Below are positions 14,384 to 23,399 of a DNA stretch of 36,546 nt, in pieces (within the stretch, counting starts at the first letter, position 1; the number at the start of each line of letters is the position of its first letter). Under the pieces are notes generated by a model that had not been told where the DNA came from, made no database searches, and saw only the letters and a list, made by a program, of their open reading frames with translations. The stretch spans positions 1-36,546 of the forward strand of contig CALIBL010000111.1 in assembly GCA_938045805.1 (NCBI GenBank), in the 5' to 3' direction. Source of the stretch: an uncultured Rubripirellula sp. GTDB lineage: Bacteria > Planctomycetota > Planctomycetia > Pirellulales > Pirellulaceae. Position numbers and translations under genes: made by a program.

Positions 14384-15046
14384 TTAGAGTAGCGCTGAGC
14401 AGTTTCGCACAAATTCCTCGATCAAGACTGCGCTCTTTGTTCCTCGGGGATTTTCGACTCCGCTCGCCGTGTCCACGCTGCATGCCCCGCTTACCTCGAT
14501 TGCCTCGCCAACGTTGTCGGGAGTCAGGCCGCCGGCGAGCGTGAACGGTTGACCAGTGTGACGTTCGCGCCACTGGTGAATACTCTGCCAGTCGATTCTT
14601 TGTCCCACTCCACCGTGTGACGGACCCGCATCGGCGTCAAATAGCGGGTGGAAGCCGCTGTTGATCCATGGGGCGCATCGCTCATCGATCGTTGAAGTTG
14701 AGATCTGACCGATGGGGAGTTTGATTGCTCGGATCAGTGGTATACCCAAGGCTTGCCATTTTGAGGCGTCGCTCGGCGGTTCATCGCCGTGAAGTTGGAT
14801 CGCATCGAGCGGGATTGTTTGCAGCAGTTGCTCGACATCCGCTCGTTGCATATTGACGAAGACGCCGACTCTCCTCAGCGAGAGTTTCCCCGCTTCTTCC
14901 GATAAGATTCGAGTGCTTTCTAAGTTCGGTGGGAGGTAGCGAACGCTTCGTGGAAAAAAATTGAGTCCGACAGCATCACCCCCGGCGTCGGAGACGTCTT
15001 GCAGATCCTGAAGAGTCCGAACACCACAGATTTTGATTTTAAACAT
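14384..15046 (-). CDS. trpF: Phosphoribosylanthranilate isomerase
   Basis: TrpF catalyses the Amadori rearrangement of N-(5-phosphoribosyl)anthranilate in tryptophan synthesis. The 220-residue TIM barrel has the signature KIKICGVRTLQDL (residues 3-15; Cys7 is the expected catalytic base), GLNFFPRSVRYL, the QLHGDEP strand (Asp in this segment expected as catalytic acid), TLAGGLTPDNV, and the phosphate-binding end VDTASGVE. The ATG start directly precedes the first barrel strand. No other trp gene is adjacent, so the pathway is dispersed here. The 123-base gap upstream must hold both its promoter and that of the divergent membrane protein. Confidence 0.96.
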   Translation of the reverse strand: MFKIKICGVRTLQDLQDVSDAGGDAVGLNFFPRSVRYLPPNLESTRILSEEAGKLSLRRVGVFVNMQRADVEQLLQTIPLDAIQLHGDEPPSDASKWQALGIPLIRAIKLPIGQISTSTIDERCAPWINSGFHPLFDADAGPSHGGVGQRIDWQSIHQWRERHTGQPFTLAGGLTPDNVGEAIEVSGACSVDTASGVENPRGTKSAVLIEEFVRNCSALL

Positions 15047-15169
15047 GGCTTCACTACCCCAAATAACCAGAATAACCGGTACAAAACGACTTCATTCGCC
15101 GGCTATTCCTGACCGATCTCTACAAGTGTGTCTGATCGTTGCGAATTCGAGAAGTGTAGGGGCAAATAC

Positions 15170-15982
15170 ATGCTGGAGCCGTGTCGTCGCTTTTCGCAAT
15201 CGGATCTTCTGCTGGCCATGCTTTCCGCGGCGATGATCATCTACTTTGGTTGGCCCAACGCGCCGCAAAAACAGGATGTTTTGATTCAGCATCAGAATGG
15301 GGCGCGGGTCAAATTGGTCATCGCAGTCGGTTCGCCTGCTTGGCAGCGGGTTGTGGAGGCTCGGGAGCGTTGGGTGAATTCCGGCAGTGCGGTGGAGGAG
15401 TCGATTTACGCCTGGCAGCACGAGCTAGCGGCGCACTACGAGCTGCTGGCTCTCGAGTCGATTCAAAACACTGGCCCAGCATTGGGTGAGGGCACGCAGA
15501 ACAATTCGGCAGCGTGGTCAGTGCGACTTGCCGAATATCAACAGAGTGCGGAGTTGTGGCAGCAGCATCGAGTTGGCGTTGCGTCGAGTCTTCGTGGCAT
15601 CGAGGAGAAGCGGGAAACTCGGGCTAGCAATTTGGATCTGGCTCCGATCGTCATGGGACAACGATTCAGTGGAGGCAAACAACGTGGCGCATTCGCGTTC
15701 GCGCTGATCGCTGGGCTGTTTGCCGCGGGGAGCTTTTGGCTCGCAGCTTTACAGTGGCCACGGATGGTTTTGAGGACCAGTTCTTTCAGGGACGCCGCAG
15801 TCATGAATGGACAACGTGTTTCCAATCAGGCAGAGTTGATCAGCGAAGTACCATCGAGTGAGTGTTTTTCGTTGGATCTACCTGCGTCTTGGTTTCGAGT
15901 GAATCAGTCCGTTGGCGTGATGATGCGTCACGGTCTATTGTGCTTCTTGGTGTTCGCAGCGGTTTTCATGGCGATTCGTTAG
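15170..15982 (+). CDS. Membrane-anchored coiled-coil protein, unknown function
   Basis: I do not recognise this 270-residue protein. The ATG at 15170 is preferred over an in-frame ATG... codon 14 positions earlier because AGGGG lies seven bases upstream of it. It has a hydrophobic helix near residues 10-30 (LLLAMLSAAMIIYFGW), a roughly 150-residue helical region rich in Glu, Gln and Arg between (probably periplasmic coiled coil), a second membrane helix near 175-197 (FAFALIAGLFAAGSFWLAAL), a short soluble region and a final helix at the C-terminus (LLCFLVFAAVFMAI). The two-helix-plus-coiled-coil plan recalls chain-length regulators of the Wzz type, but no family motif is seen and no polysaccharide genes are adjacent. 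Confidence 0.7.
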   Translation: MLEPCRRFSQSDLLLAMLSAAMIIYFGWPNAPQKQDVLIQHQNGARVKLVIAVGSPAWQRVVEARERWVNSGSAVEESIYAWQHELAAHYELLALESIQNTGPALGEGTQNNSAAWSVRLAEYQQSAELWQQHRVGVASSLRGIEEKRETRASNLDLAPIVMGQRFSGGKQRGAFAFALIAGLFAAGSFWLAALQWPRMVLRTSSFRDAAVMNGQRVSNQAELISEVPSSECFSLDLPASWFRVNQSVGVMMRHGLLCFLVFAAVFMAIR

Positions 15983-16075
15983 CGAGCGAATCGCTTTTGC
16001 CTAAAATGCTTGCTTAGCGGAAGTTCTAGCAATCGGGTGCTTTCCCTACCACGCTGGATCGGCGACACTCGTGGG

Positions 16076-16960
16076 ATGAACGCAACCATCGCCAGTGAAC
16101 TGTTTCCCTATGAATCGGCTGAATTTTCAGTCGGTGGTCACACGATGCGTTACATCGACCAAGGCAGAGGGGATGAAACGATTCTGTGCGTGCACGGAAA
16201 TCCGACTTGGAGTTTTTACTATCGGCGGGTGATTGAGCGTTTCTCAGCGAGTCACCGAGTCCTAGCGGTCGACCATCTCGGCTGTGGCCGAAGCGATAAA
16301 CCATCAGGCGATGGGGCTTTGTACCGATTCGCTTCGCACCGAGATCGATTGGTGTCATTGATTGAGCAATTGGATTTACAGAGAGTCACGCTGCTGGCTC
16401 ACGACTGGGGTGGGGCAATTGGATTGTCTGCCTTGCTGAAGACTCGCCCTCGATTTAACCGGATCATGCTATTGAATACTGGAGCGTTCATTCCTCCGTT
16501 TATTCCTCGACGCATTTCTGCTTGCAGAATACCGGTGCTGGGTACTCTCGGAGTGCGAGGGGCGAATCTATTCGCTGGCGCGGCGGTTCGGATGGCAATG
16601 TCGAGACAGGCTCTGAGTGAGCATGCTCGTTTGGGATTGCTCGCTCCCTACAACAACTGGGCCAACCGTATCGCGATTGATCGCTTCGTCAAAGACATCC
16701 CCATGAACTCGACGCATCCAACTTACGGGGAGCTGAAATCTCTCGGTGAGACGCTCGGTACCCTTGCTGAAATGCCGTCGCTGCTGGTCTGGGGGATGAG
16801 AGACTGGTGTTTTCGTCCGGAGTGCTTGCGTCGGTTTCAGTCAGAGTGGCCCAACGCAACCTCGGTGGAAGTTGCTGACGCTGGGCATTATGTGATTGAA
16901 GACGCACCCGAGGAAACGCTCGATGCAATCAGTCGTTTTCTGGTTGCTAGTGCGGACTAA
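16076..16960 (+). CDS. Alpha/beta hydrolase, haloalkane-dehalogenase-like
   Basis: This 294-residue alpha/beta hydrolase carries the motifs of the haloalkane dehalogenase/epoxide hydrolase branch. The oxyanion loop HGNPTWSFYYR is at 40-50. The nucleophile elbow is AHDWGG with Asp110 rather than Ser, followed by Trp111, which in dehalogenases helps bind halide. A likely acid is in WGMRDWCF and the catalytic His is in DAGHYVIEDAPEE. An Asp nucleophile excludes a simple esterase; dehalogenase versus another Asp-type hydrolase cannot be settled here. The ATG at 16076 is preferred to an in-frame TTG 22 codons upstream, since the shorter form begins just before the family-like sequence. It precedes the CitG-like gene by 30 bases and may share its transcript. 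Confidence 0.85.
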   Translation: MNATIASELFPYESAEFSVGGHTMRYIDQGRGDETILCVHGNPTWSFYYRRVIERFSASHRVLAVDHLGCGRSDKPSGDGALYRFASHRDRLVSLIEQLDLQRVTLLAHDWGGAIGLSALLKTRPRFNRIMLLNTGAFIPPFIPRRISACRIPVLGTLGVRGANLFAGAAVRMAMSRQALSEHARLGLLAPYNNWANRIAIDRFVKDIPMNSTHPTYGELKSLGETLGTLAEMPSLLVWGMRDWCFRPECLRRFQSEWPNATSVEVADAGHYVIEDAPEETLDAISRFLVASAD

Positions 16961-16990
16961 ATAGGTGCAGACTCAAATTGGGGGAAGATC

Positions 16991-17929
16991 TTGATTTCCA
17001 GCGGCGATCAAGTGGACCGCGACCAGTCAGAATCTCCTCTGCGCTGGTTGGCTCCCCGAGTGACGACAGCTAGTGAGGCTGTAAGGTGGGCTTGTTTGCT
17101 CGAGGCCACATCGCCGAAGGCGGGAAACGTCAGTCCAGGGGTTTCCTTTTCGGATCTTTGCTACATCGATTTTGTGAAAGCGGCTAACCTCGCCTCTGAT
17201 TCGTTCGCGGCACATCGCACGTTCGGGAACGCCGTCTTTGAGGCAGCCAAGGCGACATCGGAAGCCTGTCAGAGTAACGTGAATTTGGGAATCTTGTTGC
17301 TCTTGGGGCCACTCGTCGCGGCTGACAATCTGCTTGTCGATCGCGTTGTAAACTCACCGACGCCCGAGGACTGGCTGAGCGCCGTATCGGAAGTCTTCTC
17401 GGCGATGGATCAGAAGGATCAACAGTCGATCTTCCGAGCGATTGCTGTTGCCAACGCAGGAGGTCTCGGAGAGGTTGAGAGTTGGGACGTGAATCAGACG
17501 CATGAGCGTGTTGATTTATTGGCGGCGATGGCGGATGCGGCGGGACGCGGCGATCGTATTGCGTTGCAGTATCAAACCGGCTTTTTAGACCTGTTCCAAG
17601 AAGTGATTCCCGTCCTTCTCGGGGCGATCCAAGAAGCGGGGGACGTCTTGCACGGGGTGATGCAAAGTCAGTTGCGAATCTTGGCTTCCTCACACGATTC
17701 CTTGATCATGCGTAAGAATGGAGAGGCAGTCGCGGAGGAGGTTCGCGTCGCGGCATCTGGAATTACAAACTCGGATCCGATGCAGTACGCTCGATTTGAC
17801 CGGACACTCCGTGCTGAGGCAGGGAATCGATTAAACCCGGGGACAACGGCAGATCTAATTGCCGCTGGCCTGTTCGTGATACTGCGAACCATGCCGGAGG
17901 CGCGAGCCGGGGATCTTGAGGTTGGATGA
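16991..17929 (+). CDS. CitG/MdcB-like triphosphoribosyl-dephospho-CoA synthase family protein
   Basis: The 312-residue protein matches the CitG family. Diagnostic segments are ACLLEATSPKAGNVSPG (about 34-50), the helix FSDLCYIDFVKAA, and SNVNLGILLLLGPLVAAD (about 94-111). In citrate or malonate decarboxylase systems this family makes the triphosphoribosyl-dephospho-CoA prosthetic-group precursor. No citrate lyase or malonate decarboxylase genes are nearby. CitG-like proteins also occur in methanogens, methylotrophs and planctomycetes in gene sets linked to tetrahydromethanopterin-dependent C1 metabolism, and the next gene is a pterin-synthase family member, so a cofactor role of that kind is an inference worth testing. 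The TTG start is supported by GGGGGAAG five bases upstream. Confidence 0.85.
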   Translation: MISSGDQVDRDQSESPLRWLAPRVTTASEAVRWACLLEATSPKAGNVSPGVSFSDLCYIDFVKAANLASDSFAAHRTFGNAVFEAAKATSEACQSNVNLGILLLLGPLVAADNLLVDRVVNSPTPEDWLSAVSEVFSAMDQKDQQSIFRAIAVANAGGLGEVESWDVNQTHERVDLLAAMADAAGRGDRIALQYQTGFLDLFQEVIPVLLGAIQEAGDVLHGVMQSQLRILASSHDSLIMRKNGEAVAEEVRVAASGITNSDPMQYARFDRTLRAEAGNRLNPGTTADLIAAGLFVILRTMPEARAGDLEVG

Positions 17930-17959
17930 AAACGAACCGTCTTTGTTAAGGTATCAATT

Positions 17960-18457
17960 GTGGAACAGGGTGTTTATCGAGTCGATGTGACCAAGCAGCA
18001 GTTTGTCTTCTCTGCAGCGCACTTTATCACCTTTGCCGGTGACATCTGTGAGCGGCTTCACGGCCACAATTACAAGGTGAGGGCAAGTGTTGAAGGGCCT
18101 CTCGATGAGAATCGCTATGTCGTCGATTTCATTGCGTTACGCGATGCAGTACTTGATGAGACATCAGCGCTTGATCATCACATGATCCTGCCGCGTGACC
18201 ACGCCGAGATCAAAGTTCATACCAGTGAGAAAGAAACCACGGTGACGTTTCGAGAGCGTCGTTGGGTTTTTCCGAATGAAGATTGTGTGATTTTGCCAGT
18301 CGTCAATACGACTGCGGAGGAACTAGCGCGAGTGATCGCTGAACGTGTAATCGCCAAGACTCAGCAACGCTTTGGACCACATCTAAATTTCATCGAGGTT
18401 GCCGTGGATGAGAACGAGGGACAATGGGGTGTCTGTCGTTTGCCGTGGCCCGCATGA
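17960..18457 (+). CDS. 6-pyruvoyl-tetrahydropterin synthase/QueD family protein
   Basis: This 165-residue protein belongs to the PTPS/QueD family. The zinc ligands are His21 (FSAAHF) and His34/His36 in the motif CxxxHGH, with the catalytic cysteine Cys30 preserved (ICERLHGHNY). VDFIALRDAV and LDHHMIL are the expected second-half motifs. It is longer than E. coli QueD (about 120 residues), with extra sequence around residues 88-115. Members make tetrahydropterins, preQ0 precursors or related pterins, and sequence alone does not say which. It follows the CitG-like gene by 30 bases with an AAGG site before its GTG start, so they are probably one operon. queA lies about 12 kb away, leaving queuosine synthesis as the alternative. 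Confidence 0.88.
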   Translation: MEQGVYRVDVTKQQFVFSAAHFITFAGDICERLHGHNYKVRASVEGPLDENRYVVDFIALRDAVLDETSALDHHMILPRDHAEIKVHTSEKETTVTFRERRWVFPNEDCVILPVVNTTAEELARVIAERVIAKTQQRFGPHLNFIEVAVDENEGQWGVCRLPWPA

Positions 18458-18526
18458 TTCGTCTCTCCAAGTTCAATGATGACTGGAGGCGGCGTTGTTT
18501 TCTGTAGTCCGTTCGATTGGGGACAA

Positions 18527-20194
18527 ATGATGGGGAAGCGATTGAGTGTTTTGTTTGTAATTTGTCTCCTCTTGGCTGCGATACGGGTGGGGCCATTGGA
18601 CGCAAGTGAGATCGGCCAGCAAGATGAGGTATCGTTGGATGGGTCACTCAATAGGGGCGATGCTGCGACCGCGGGGGACCCCACTGTGCGGCGCCGTCCC
18701 AATATTCTATTTGCGATTTCTGATGACCAATCGTTTCCTCACGCCAGTGCGTATGGCTGCCAATGGGTAAAGACGCCTGCATTCGATCGTGTGGCTAAGA
18801 ATGGGCTGTTGTTCAATCGGTGCTACACACCGAATGCGAAATGCGCACCATCACGATCTTCTTTGCTGACGGGACGTTACTCTTGGCAACTCGAAGAGGC
18901 TGCGAATCATTGGTGTTATTTTCCTGCCAAGTTTGCCACCTACGTTGAGACTCTCGCTAAGAATGGTTACCAAACGGGCATGACCGGAAAAGGTTGGGCT
19001 CCGGGTATCGCGTTGGACGGGCAGGGCAAACGTCGAGATCTGGCGGGCAAACCATACGCCAAAAAGAAAGCTAAACCTCCGACGAAGGCAATCTCGGGCA
19101 ACGATTACGCAGCTAATTTTACCGATTTCTTGGATTCAACTCAGGGCGACGCTCCCTTCTGCTTCTGGTATGGAGGAACGGAGCCACATCGAAGGTACGA
19201 GTACGGAACGGGGGTTCGCGTCGGAGGTAAATCACTTGATTCGATTGAGGAGGTTCCGGATTTTTGGCCCGACCATGAGGTGATTCGAAATGACATGCTT
19301 GATTACGCATTCGAGATTGAGCATTTCGATAAGCACTTGGGACGGATGTTGGATGAGCTTGAACGTAGGGGGATGTTGGCGAACACGTTGGTGGTTGTGA
19401 CCAGCGACAACGGTATGCCATTCCCAAGAATCAAAGGTCAGAGTTATGACTGGAGCCACCATTTGCCGTTGGCGATCGCTTGGCCGGAGGGCATTCGTGA
19501 TCCGGGTAGGGAAGTGGACGAACCGGTTTCGTTCGTTGACCTCGCTCCAACCTACCTCGAACTAGCTGGCGTGGTACCGAGCGAAACCTCAATGGCGAGT
19601 CTTTCCGGCGTTTCGCTAGTGCCAATTTTTAATAACGCTGAGACGAAGTCCGAGCACCGCAGCATCTTGCTCGGTAAAGAGCGGCATGATATCGGCAGGC
19701 CGGGCGATGTGGGGTATCCGGTCAGGGGGATCATCGAGGGTGATTTTCTGCTGCTGAGGAATTTTGAATCGAGTCGTTGGCCGGCGGGTAATCCAAGCAC
19801 GGGTTATCTCAACACCGACGGTAGTCCGACCAAGACCATGATCCTGAATGCTCGCCGTGAAGGCGGGGAATCACAGTTTTGGCAAATGGCCTTCGGATTG
19901 AGGCCAGAGTACGAGTTGTACAACCTTGCAACTGATCGCGATTGTGTCGTGAATTTGGCTTCTGAGCCTCGGTATGCAGAACAGAGGGCCTCGATGCTTG
20001 AACAGCTGGAAGCAACTCTGAAGGCTCAGGGGGATCCTCGGATGTTGGGCCAGGGCGACGTTTTTGATCAATACCTGTACGCCAACGAGCGTGAGCGGGG
20101 CTTCTATGAGAAATATAGAGCTGATCCTGCAAGCGTGAAGGCAGGCTGGGTCAACCCAACCGATTTTGAGCCGCCAGAAACCGGTCTCGAATAA
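18527..20194 (+). CDS. Secreted sulfatase (arylsulfatase/sulfamidase type)
   Basis: Type I sulfatases hydrolyse sulfate esters (or sulfamates) using a formylglycine made from Cys. Counting from the ATG at 18527 (555 residues; GGGGAC precedes it), residues 1-27 are a signal peptide. Metal-binding Asp-Asp is at 66-67 (ISDDQS), and the formylglycine motif is Cys106-Ala-Pro-Ser-Arg followed by [18 protein letters not shown] supplies the second metal site (Asp-Asn). Overall layout resembles heparan N-sulfatase-like planctomycete sulfatases, but the substrate is not deducible. The long in-frame ATG at 18476 lacks a ribosome site and would spoil the signal peptide. No carbohydrate hydrolases are adjacent, so this is not an evident polysaccharide-utilisation cluster. 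Confidence 0.92.
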   Translation: MMGKRLSVLFVICLLLAAIRVGPLDASEIGQQDEVSLDGSLNRGDAATAGDPTVRRRPNILFAISDDQSFPHASAYGCQWVKTPAFDRVAKNGLLFNRCYTPNAKCAPSRSSLLTGRYSWQLEEAANHWCYFPAKFATYVETLAKNGYQTGMTGKGWAPGIALDGQGKRRDLAGKPYAKKKAKPPTKAISGNDYAANFTDFLDSTQGDAPFCFWYGGTEPHRRYEYGTGVRVGGKSLDSIEEVPDFWPDHEVIRNDMLDYAFEIEHFDKHLGRMLDELERRGMLANTLVVVTSDNGMPFPRIKGQSYDWSHHLPLAIAWPEGIRDPGREVDEPVSFVDLAPTYLELAGVVPSETSMASLSGVSLVPIFNNAETKSEHRSILLGKERHDIGRPGDVGYPVRGIIEGDFLLLRNFESSRWPAGNPSTGYLNTDGSPTKTMILNARREGGESQFWQMAFGLRPEYELYNLATDRDCVVNLASEPRYAEQRASMLEQLEATLKAQGDPRMLGQGDVFDQYLYANERERGFYEKYRADPASVKAGWVNPTDFEPPETGLE

Positions 20195-20376
20195 ACTTTC
20201 CAGCGATTTTCGATCAACGGGGTGTTATCCTTCGTATACTCCTTCACCCGACTAGGTTTCGTTCCCCCAATCGCTTGTTTCGGGGCCCACAGAGCTCCGT
20301 AACACGGCAAGTAGGATCTGGCGAGCGGATAACTTTGGCAGGACGGGCAGGAGGTGTTCAGAATGAAGCGGAAAGC

Positions 20377-21117
20377 ATGCTACAGGTCAAAGCACTAACG
20401 AAAACTTTTCCGCTCGAGGCGGGGTTGGTGCATGCGGTCATGAATTTATCCTTTCATGTGGAAGCATCAGAGGTTTATGGGTTGTTGGGGCCGAATGGCG
20501 CCGGGAAAACCACGACGCTACGAATGATTCTCGGGTTGCTCGATCCAGACGAGGGCTATGCCGAGGTTCTCGGCTATCGCACGTCAAGCGATCCCGAAAA
20601 AGTCAAACAGCGACTCGGATTTGTTTCAGCGAGTGATGGTGTCTACCCGTGGCTTTCGGTCCGCGAGATGTTGCTCTATTTTGGCGATCTTTATGGGGTC
20701 GAACCTGAACTGGCCGCACATCGCTGCGAGACGCTTTCCGGTTTGATGGGAATCGGTGAACTGCTTGATCGACGCGCTGGCGGCCTGAGCACCGGCCAAC
20801 GCCAACGCGTTACACTCGTGCGAGGGTTGATTCATGATCCTCCAGTGATGCTTTTGGATGAACCGACACGTGGGCTGGACGTGGTCGGGGTGCAGACGAT
20901 TTTTGAGTACATTGGGCACCTGCGAGAACTGGGCAAGGCGGTGGTGATCTGCACGCACCGCTTGGATGAGGCTGAGCGATTGTGTGATCGGTTTGGATTG
21001 CTGCATCGTGGGAATCTTGCTCATGAAGGGACTCTGGAGCAGTTGAGAAAGACCACCTCAGAAGATCATTTGGTTGACATGTTTGCGGGGCTCTTGAACG
21101 GGGAAGCCCATGTCTGA
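20377..21117 (+). CDS. ABC transporter ATP-binding protein (NatA-like)
   Basis: This 246-residue ATPase has Walker [12 protein letters not shown]-loop region [14 protein letters not shown], signature LSTGQRQR, Walker [13 protein letters not shown] and H-loop ICTHRL. It resembles NatA-type exporter ATPases. The ATG at 20377 is preferred over the longer frame from 20275 because the extra 34 residues are not family-like. Its stop overlaps the start of the permease gene by 8 bases (ATGTCTGA), indicating translational coupling and a shared complex at the inner membrane. The 180-base gap before it carries no recognisable element. Confidence 0.93.
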   Translation: MLQVKALTKTFPLEAGLVHAVMNLSFHVEASEVYGLLGPNGAGKTTTLRMILGLLDPDEGYAEVLGYRTSSDPEKVKQRLGFVSASDGVYPWLSVREMLLYFGDLYGVEPELAAHRCETLSGLMGIGELLDRRAGGLSTGQRQRVTLVRGLIHDPPVMLLDEPTRGLDVVGVQTIFEYIGHLRELGKAVVICTHRLDEAERLCDRFGLLHRGNLAHEGTLEQLRKTTSEDHLVDMFAGLLNGEAHV

Positions 21118-23302
21118 GCAGCAACCAACTAGGCTCAAGCCGGAAACCAGTGAGTCTGAAAATAGCGATGTGTCTGACGAAAAGCCAAAGGATGCGAGTC
21201 ACCACGGATCCGCGTTTTATGGCTTGAAGCGTTTGGCGAGGATGTATCGAAAAGAGCTTCGTGAAACCCTTCGTGATCGTCGGACGATGGTGACACTGTT
21301 GCTGATGCCACTTCTGCTGTATCCGATTTTAAGCATGGCGCTGAATCGATTCTTGTTATCGGTGAATGTTCCCGAGGCTGGTTACACCGTCTGCCTTCAA
21401 ACGCAAGGCGAACTTGATCTTCTTAGTCGTTGGCTGAGCGATGAGCGTAGTCGTCCACCCAAGATGATTTTGGATAGCCGTGGCGGGGAATTGGCATCGT
21501 TTCGCCTTGGGCTTTGTCAATCTGAAGATGCTGCCGTGGCGATTGAGGCGAATGAAGCCGACGTTGGTGTGAAGATTGAAGTGACTCCGGTCGGTGAGAA
21601 TGTCGTTTCAATCTTTTCGCATCGCGGTGATGCGGTCAGTGAAACAGCACGACAGATTTTAGTTGAGAGGTTGCATTGGTTATCTGAGTCGGATGCCGCG
21701 ATGTGGATTCGCTCGCAATTTCCAAGGTATCGTGCACCCCTAAGCGTGATGATTCAAGAGGTTGGGGAGGCGAAAGAGTCCAGTCTGCTCGCGACGCTCA
21801 TCCCATTGGTGCTAGTGTTAATGACCATCACTGGAGCGGTTTATCCAGCGATCGATTTAACGGCGGGAGAACGTGAGCGAGGGACGCTTGAGGCGGTAAT
21901 GGCTTCGCCTGTGCCGCGGTTCAGCGTGTTACTTTCAAAGTATTTTGCGGTGATCAGCGTTGCATGTTTAACGGCAATCGCAAACCTCGCGGCGATGTTT
22001 ACGACTTTGTGGGGCAGCGGGTTGATCGACATGATTCAACAGGGGGCTGGGCCTCCTTGGATGCTCATCGCTCCCATGCTGTTATTGCTCGTGCTCTTCT
22101 CCTTCTTCTTCTCTGCCGTGCTACTCGCGTTGACCAGCTACGCGAGGTCATTCAAGGAAGCACAGGCGTATTTGATTCCCGTGATGCTTATGTCACTGGC
22201 TCCGGCAATGATTTCTTTGGTGCCGGGAATTGAACTTCGGGGTGTTCTGGTTGTCGTTCCTCTGGTCAATATCGTCTTGCTGGCGAGAGATTTACTTGCG
22301 GGTGAACTGGTCATGCAGGCGGCAGCGGTCTCGGTCTCCGTGACGATACTTTACGCATGTGGCGCACTCGCAGTTGCAGCAAGACTGTTTGGCGGTGATG
22401 CGGTGATGCGTTCGAGTGAACAGTCGATCATTAGCCTGATCCGTCGTCCCGACAAAGGGAACGTGGTTCCAAGGTTAGAGCAAGCAACATTGCTTCTTGC
22501 GTTGTTGGTGCCCAGCTACTTTGTAGTTTCCAACGGCCTGATGTTGATCTTGCGAAGTTATGGCGAGTTACTGGATGTGTCGTATCAGTTGCTACTCAAC
22601 GCAACCGCTCTGGTGGTTACGTTCGGTGTCTTGCCATTGATCAGCGTGTGGTGGGAGCGATGTCGCATCGCCAAATCGTTTCGTGTGAGCCCAGCAAGTC
22701 TTGGTGCATTGCTTGGTTCGCTGCTGCTTGGCTTGGGTTGCTGGGCGTTTGCTCACGAAGCTTTTGTGATTGCCGACACCCTCGGCATCGGTGGGCTCAG
22801 TGAAAATCAGGTTCAAACGGCAGAGGCGATGGTCGAGAAGATGCGGGAGGCGCCACTTTGGCTCCTACTCGCGGTTTTTGCGGTGACTCCCGCGGTGGTC
22901 GAAGAATTGTGCTTCCGTGGCTATTTCTTTTCCTCACTGGGTGCGGTTGTCAAGCCTTGGTCGGCAGTGATTGTCACGGCGATCGCTTTTGGCTTGTTCC
23001 ACGTTCTCACTGGGAATGCACTCTTGGTGGAACGATTCGTTCCATCGACCCTGATGGGGATTGTTATCGGTTGGGTCGCGTATCGAACCGGCAGTGTTCT
23101 GCCGGGAATGCTGATTCATTTCGTACACAATGCCTTGCTTAATGTGGTGATTTATTACGCGGATCGATTGAGCTTCTTGGGTGATGGTTTTGATGATCAG
23201 ACGCATCTGCCTTTGGGCTGGTTGTTGACTGCGGGGATCTGCGTTTTTATCGGTGGAGCCTGCGTTCACTGGTCGACGCGTTCCGCACCGAAGACTGATT
23301 AA
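21110..23302 (+). CDS. ABC-2 permease (NatB-like) fused to a CPBP intramembrane protease domain
   Basis: This 730-residue membrane protein joins two modules. Residues about 40-440 are a NatB-like ABC-2 permease: [27 protein letters not shown] at the start (an N-terminal cytoplasmic helix and first membrane helix), a large extracytoplasmic domain, then [16 protein letters not shown] and several helices. Residues about 450-690 carry more helices and a CPBP (CAAX protease and bacteriocin-processing) domain. Its catalytic set is intact: Glu598-Glu599 in EELCFRG with Arg603, His631 in FGLFH, and His670 with Asn674 in HFVHN. The first 40 residues are acidic and soluble. With the upstream ATPase it should form a complete exporter; exported substrate and protease target are unknown. 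This fusion architecture recurs in planctomycetes. Confidence 0.9.
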   Translation: MSEQQPTRLKPETSESENSDVSDEKPKDASHHGSAFYGLKRLARMYRKELRETLRDRRTMVTLLLMPLLLYPILSMALNRFLLSVNVPEAGYTVCLQTQGELDLLSRWLSDERSRPPKMILDSRGGELASFRLGLCQSEDAAVAIEANEADVGVKIEVTPVGENVVSIFSHRGDAVSETARQILVERLHWLSESDAAMWIRSQFPRYRAPLSVMIQEVGEAKESSLLATLIPLVLVLMTITGAVYPAIDLTAGERERGTLEAVMASPVPRFSVLLSKYFAVISVACLTAIANLAAMFTTLWGSGLIDMIQQGAGPPWMLIAPMLLLLVLFSFFFSAVLLALTSYARSFKEAQAYLIPVMLMSLAPAMISLVPGIELRGVLVVVPLVNIVLLARDLLAGELVMQAAAVSVSVTILYACGALAVAARLFGGDAVMRSSEQSIISLIRRPDKGNVVPRLEQATLLLALLVPSYFVVSNGLMLILRSYGELLDVSYQLLLNATALVVTFGVLPLISVWWERCRIAKSFRVSPASLGALLGSLLLGLGCWAFAHEAFVIADTLGIGGLSENQVQTAEAMVEKMREAPLWLLLAVFAVTPAVVEELCFRGYFFSSLGAVVKPWSAVIVTAIAFGLFHVLTGNALLVERFVPSTLMGIVIGWVAYRTGSVLPGMLIHFVHNALLNVVIYYADRLSFLGDGFDDQTHLPLGWLLTAGICVFIGGACVHWSTRSAPKTD

Positions 23303-23399
23303 TCAAGCCAATGGTTGTGTCAAATCTCTCCGGTCACTGCGAGGCTCAGGTTTTGGAAACTGGTTTAGTCTCTGCTTTTATTCATTTATAGGAAATTAA

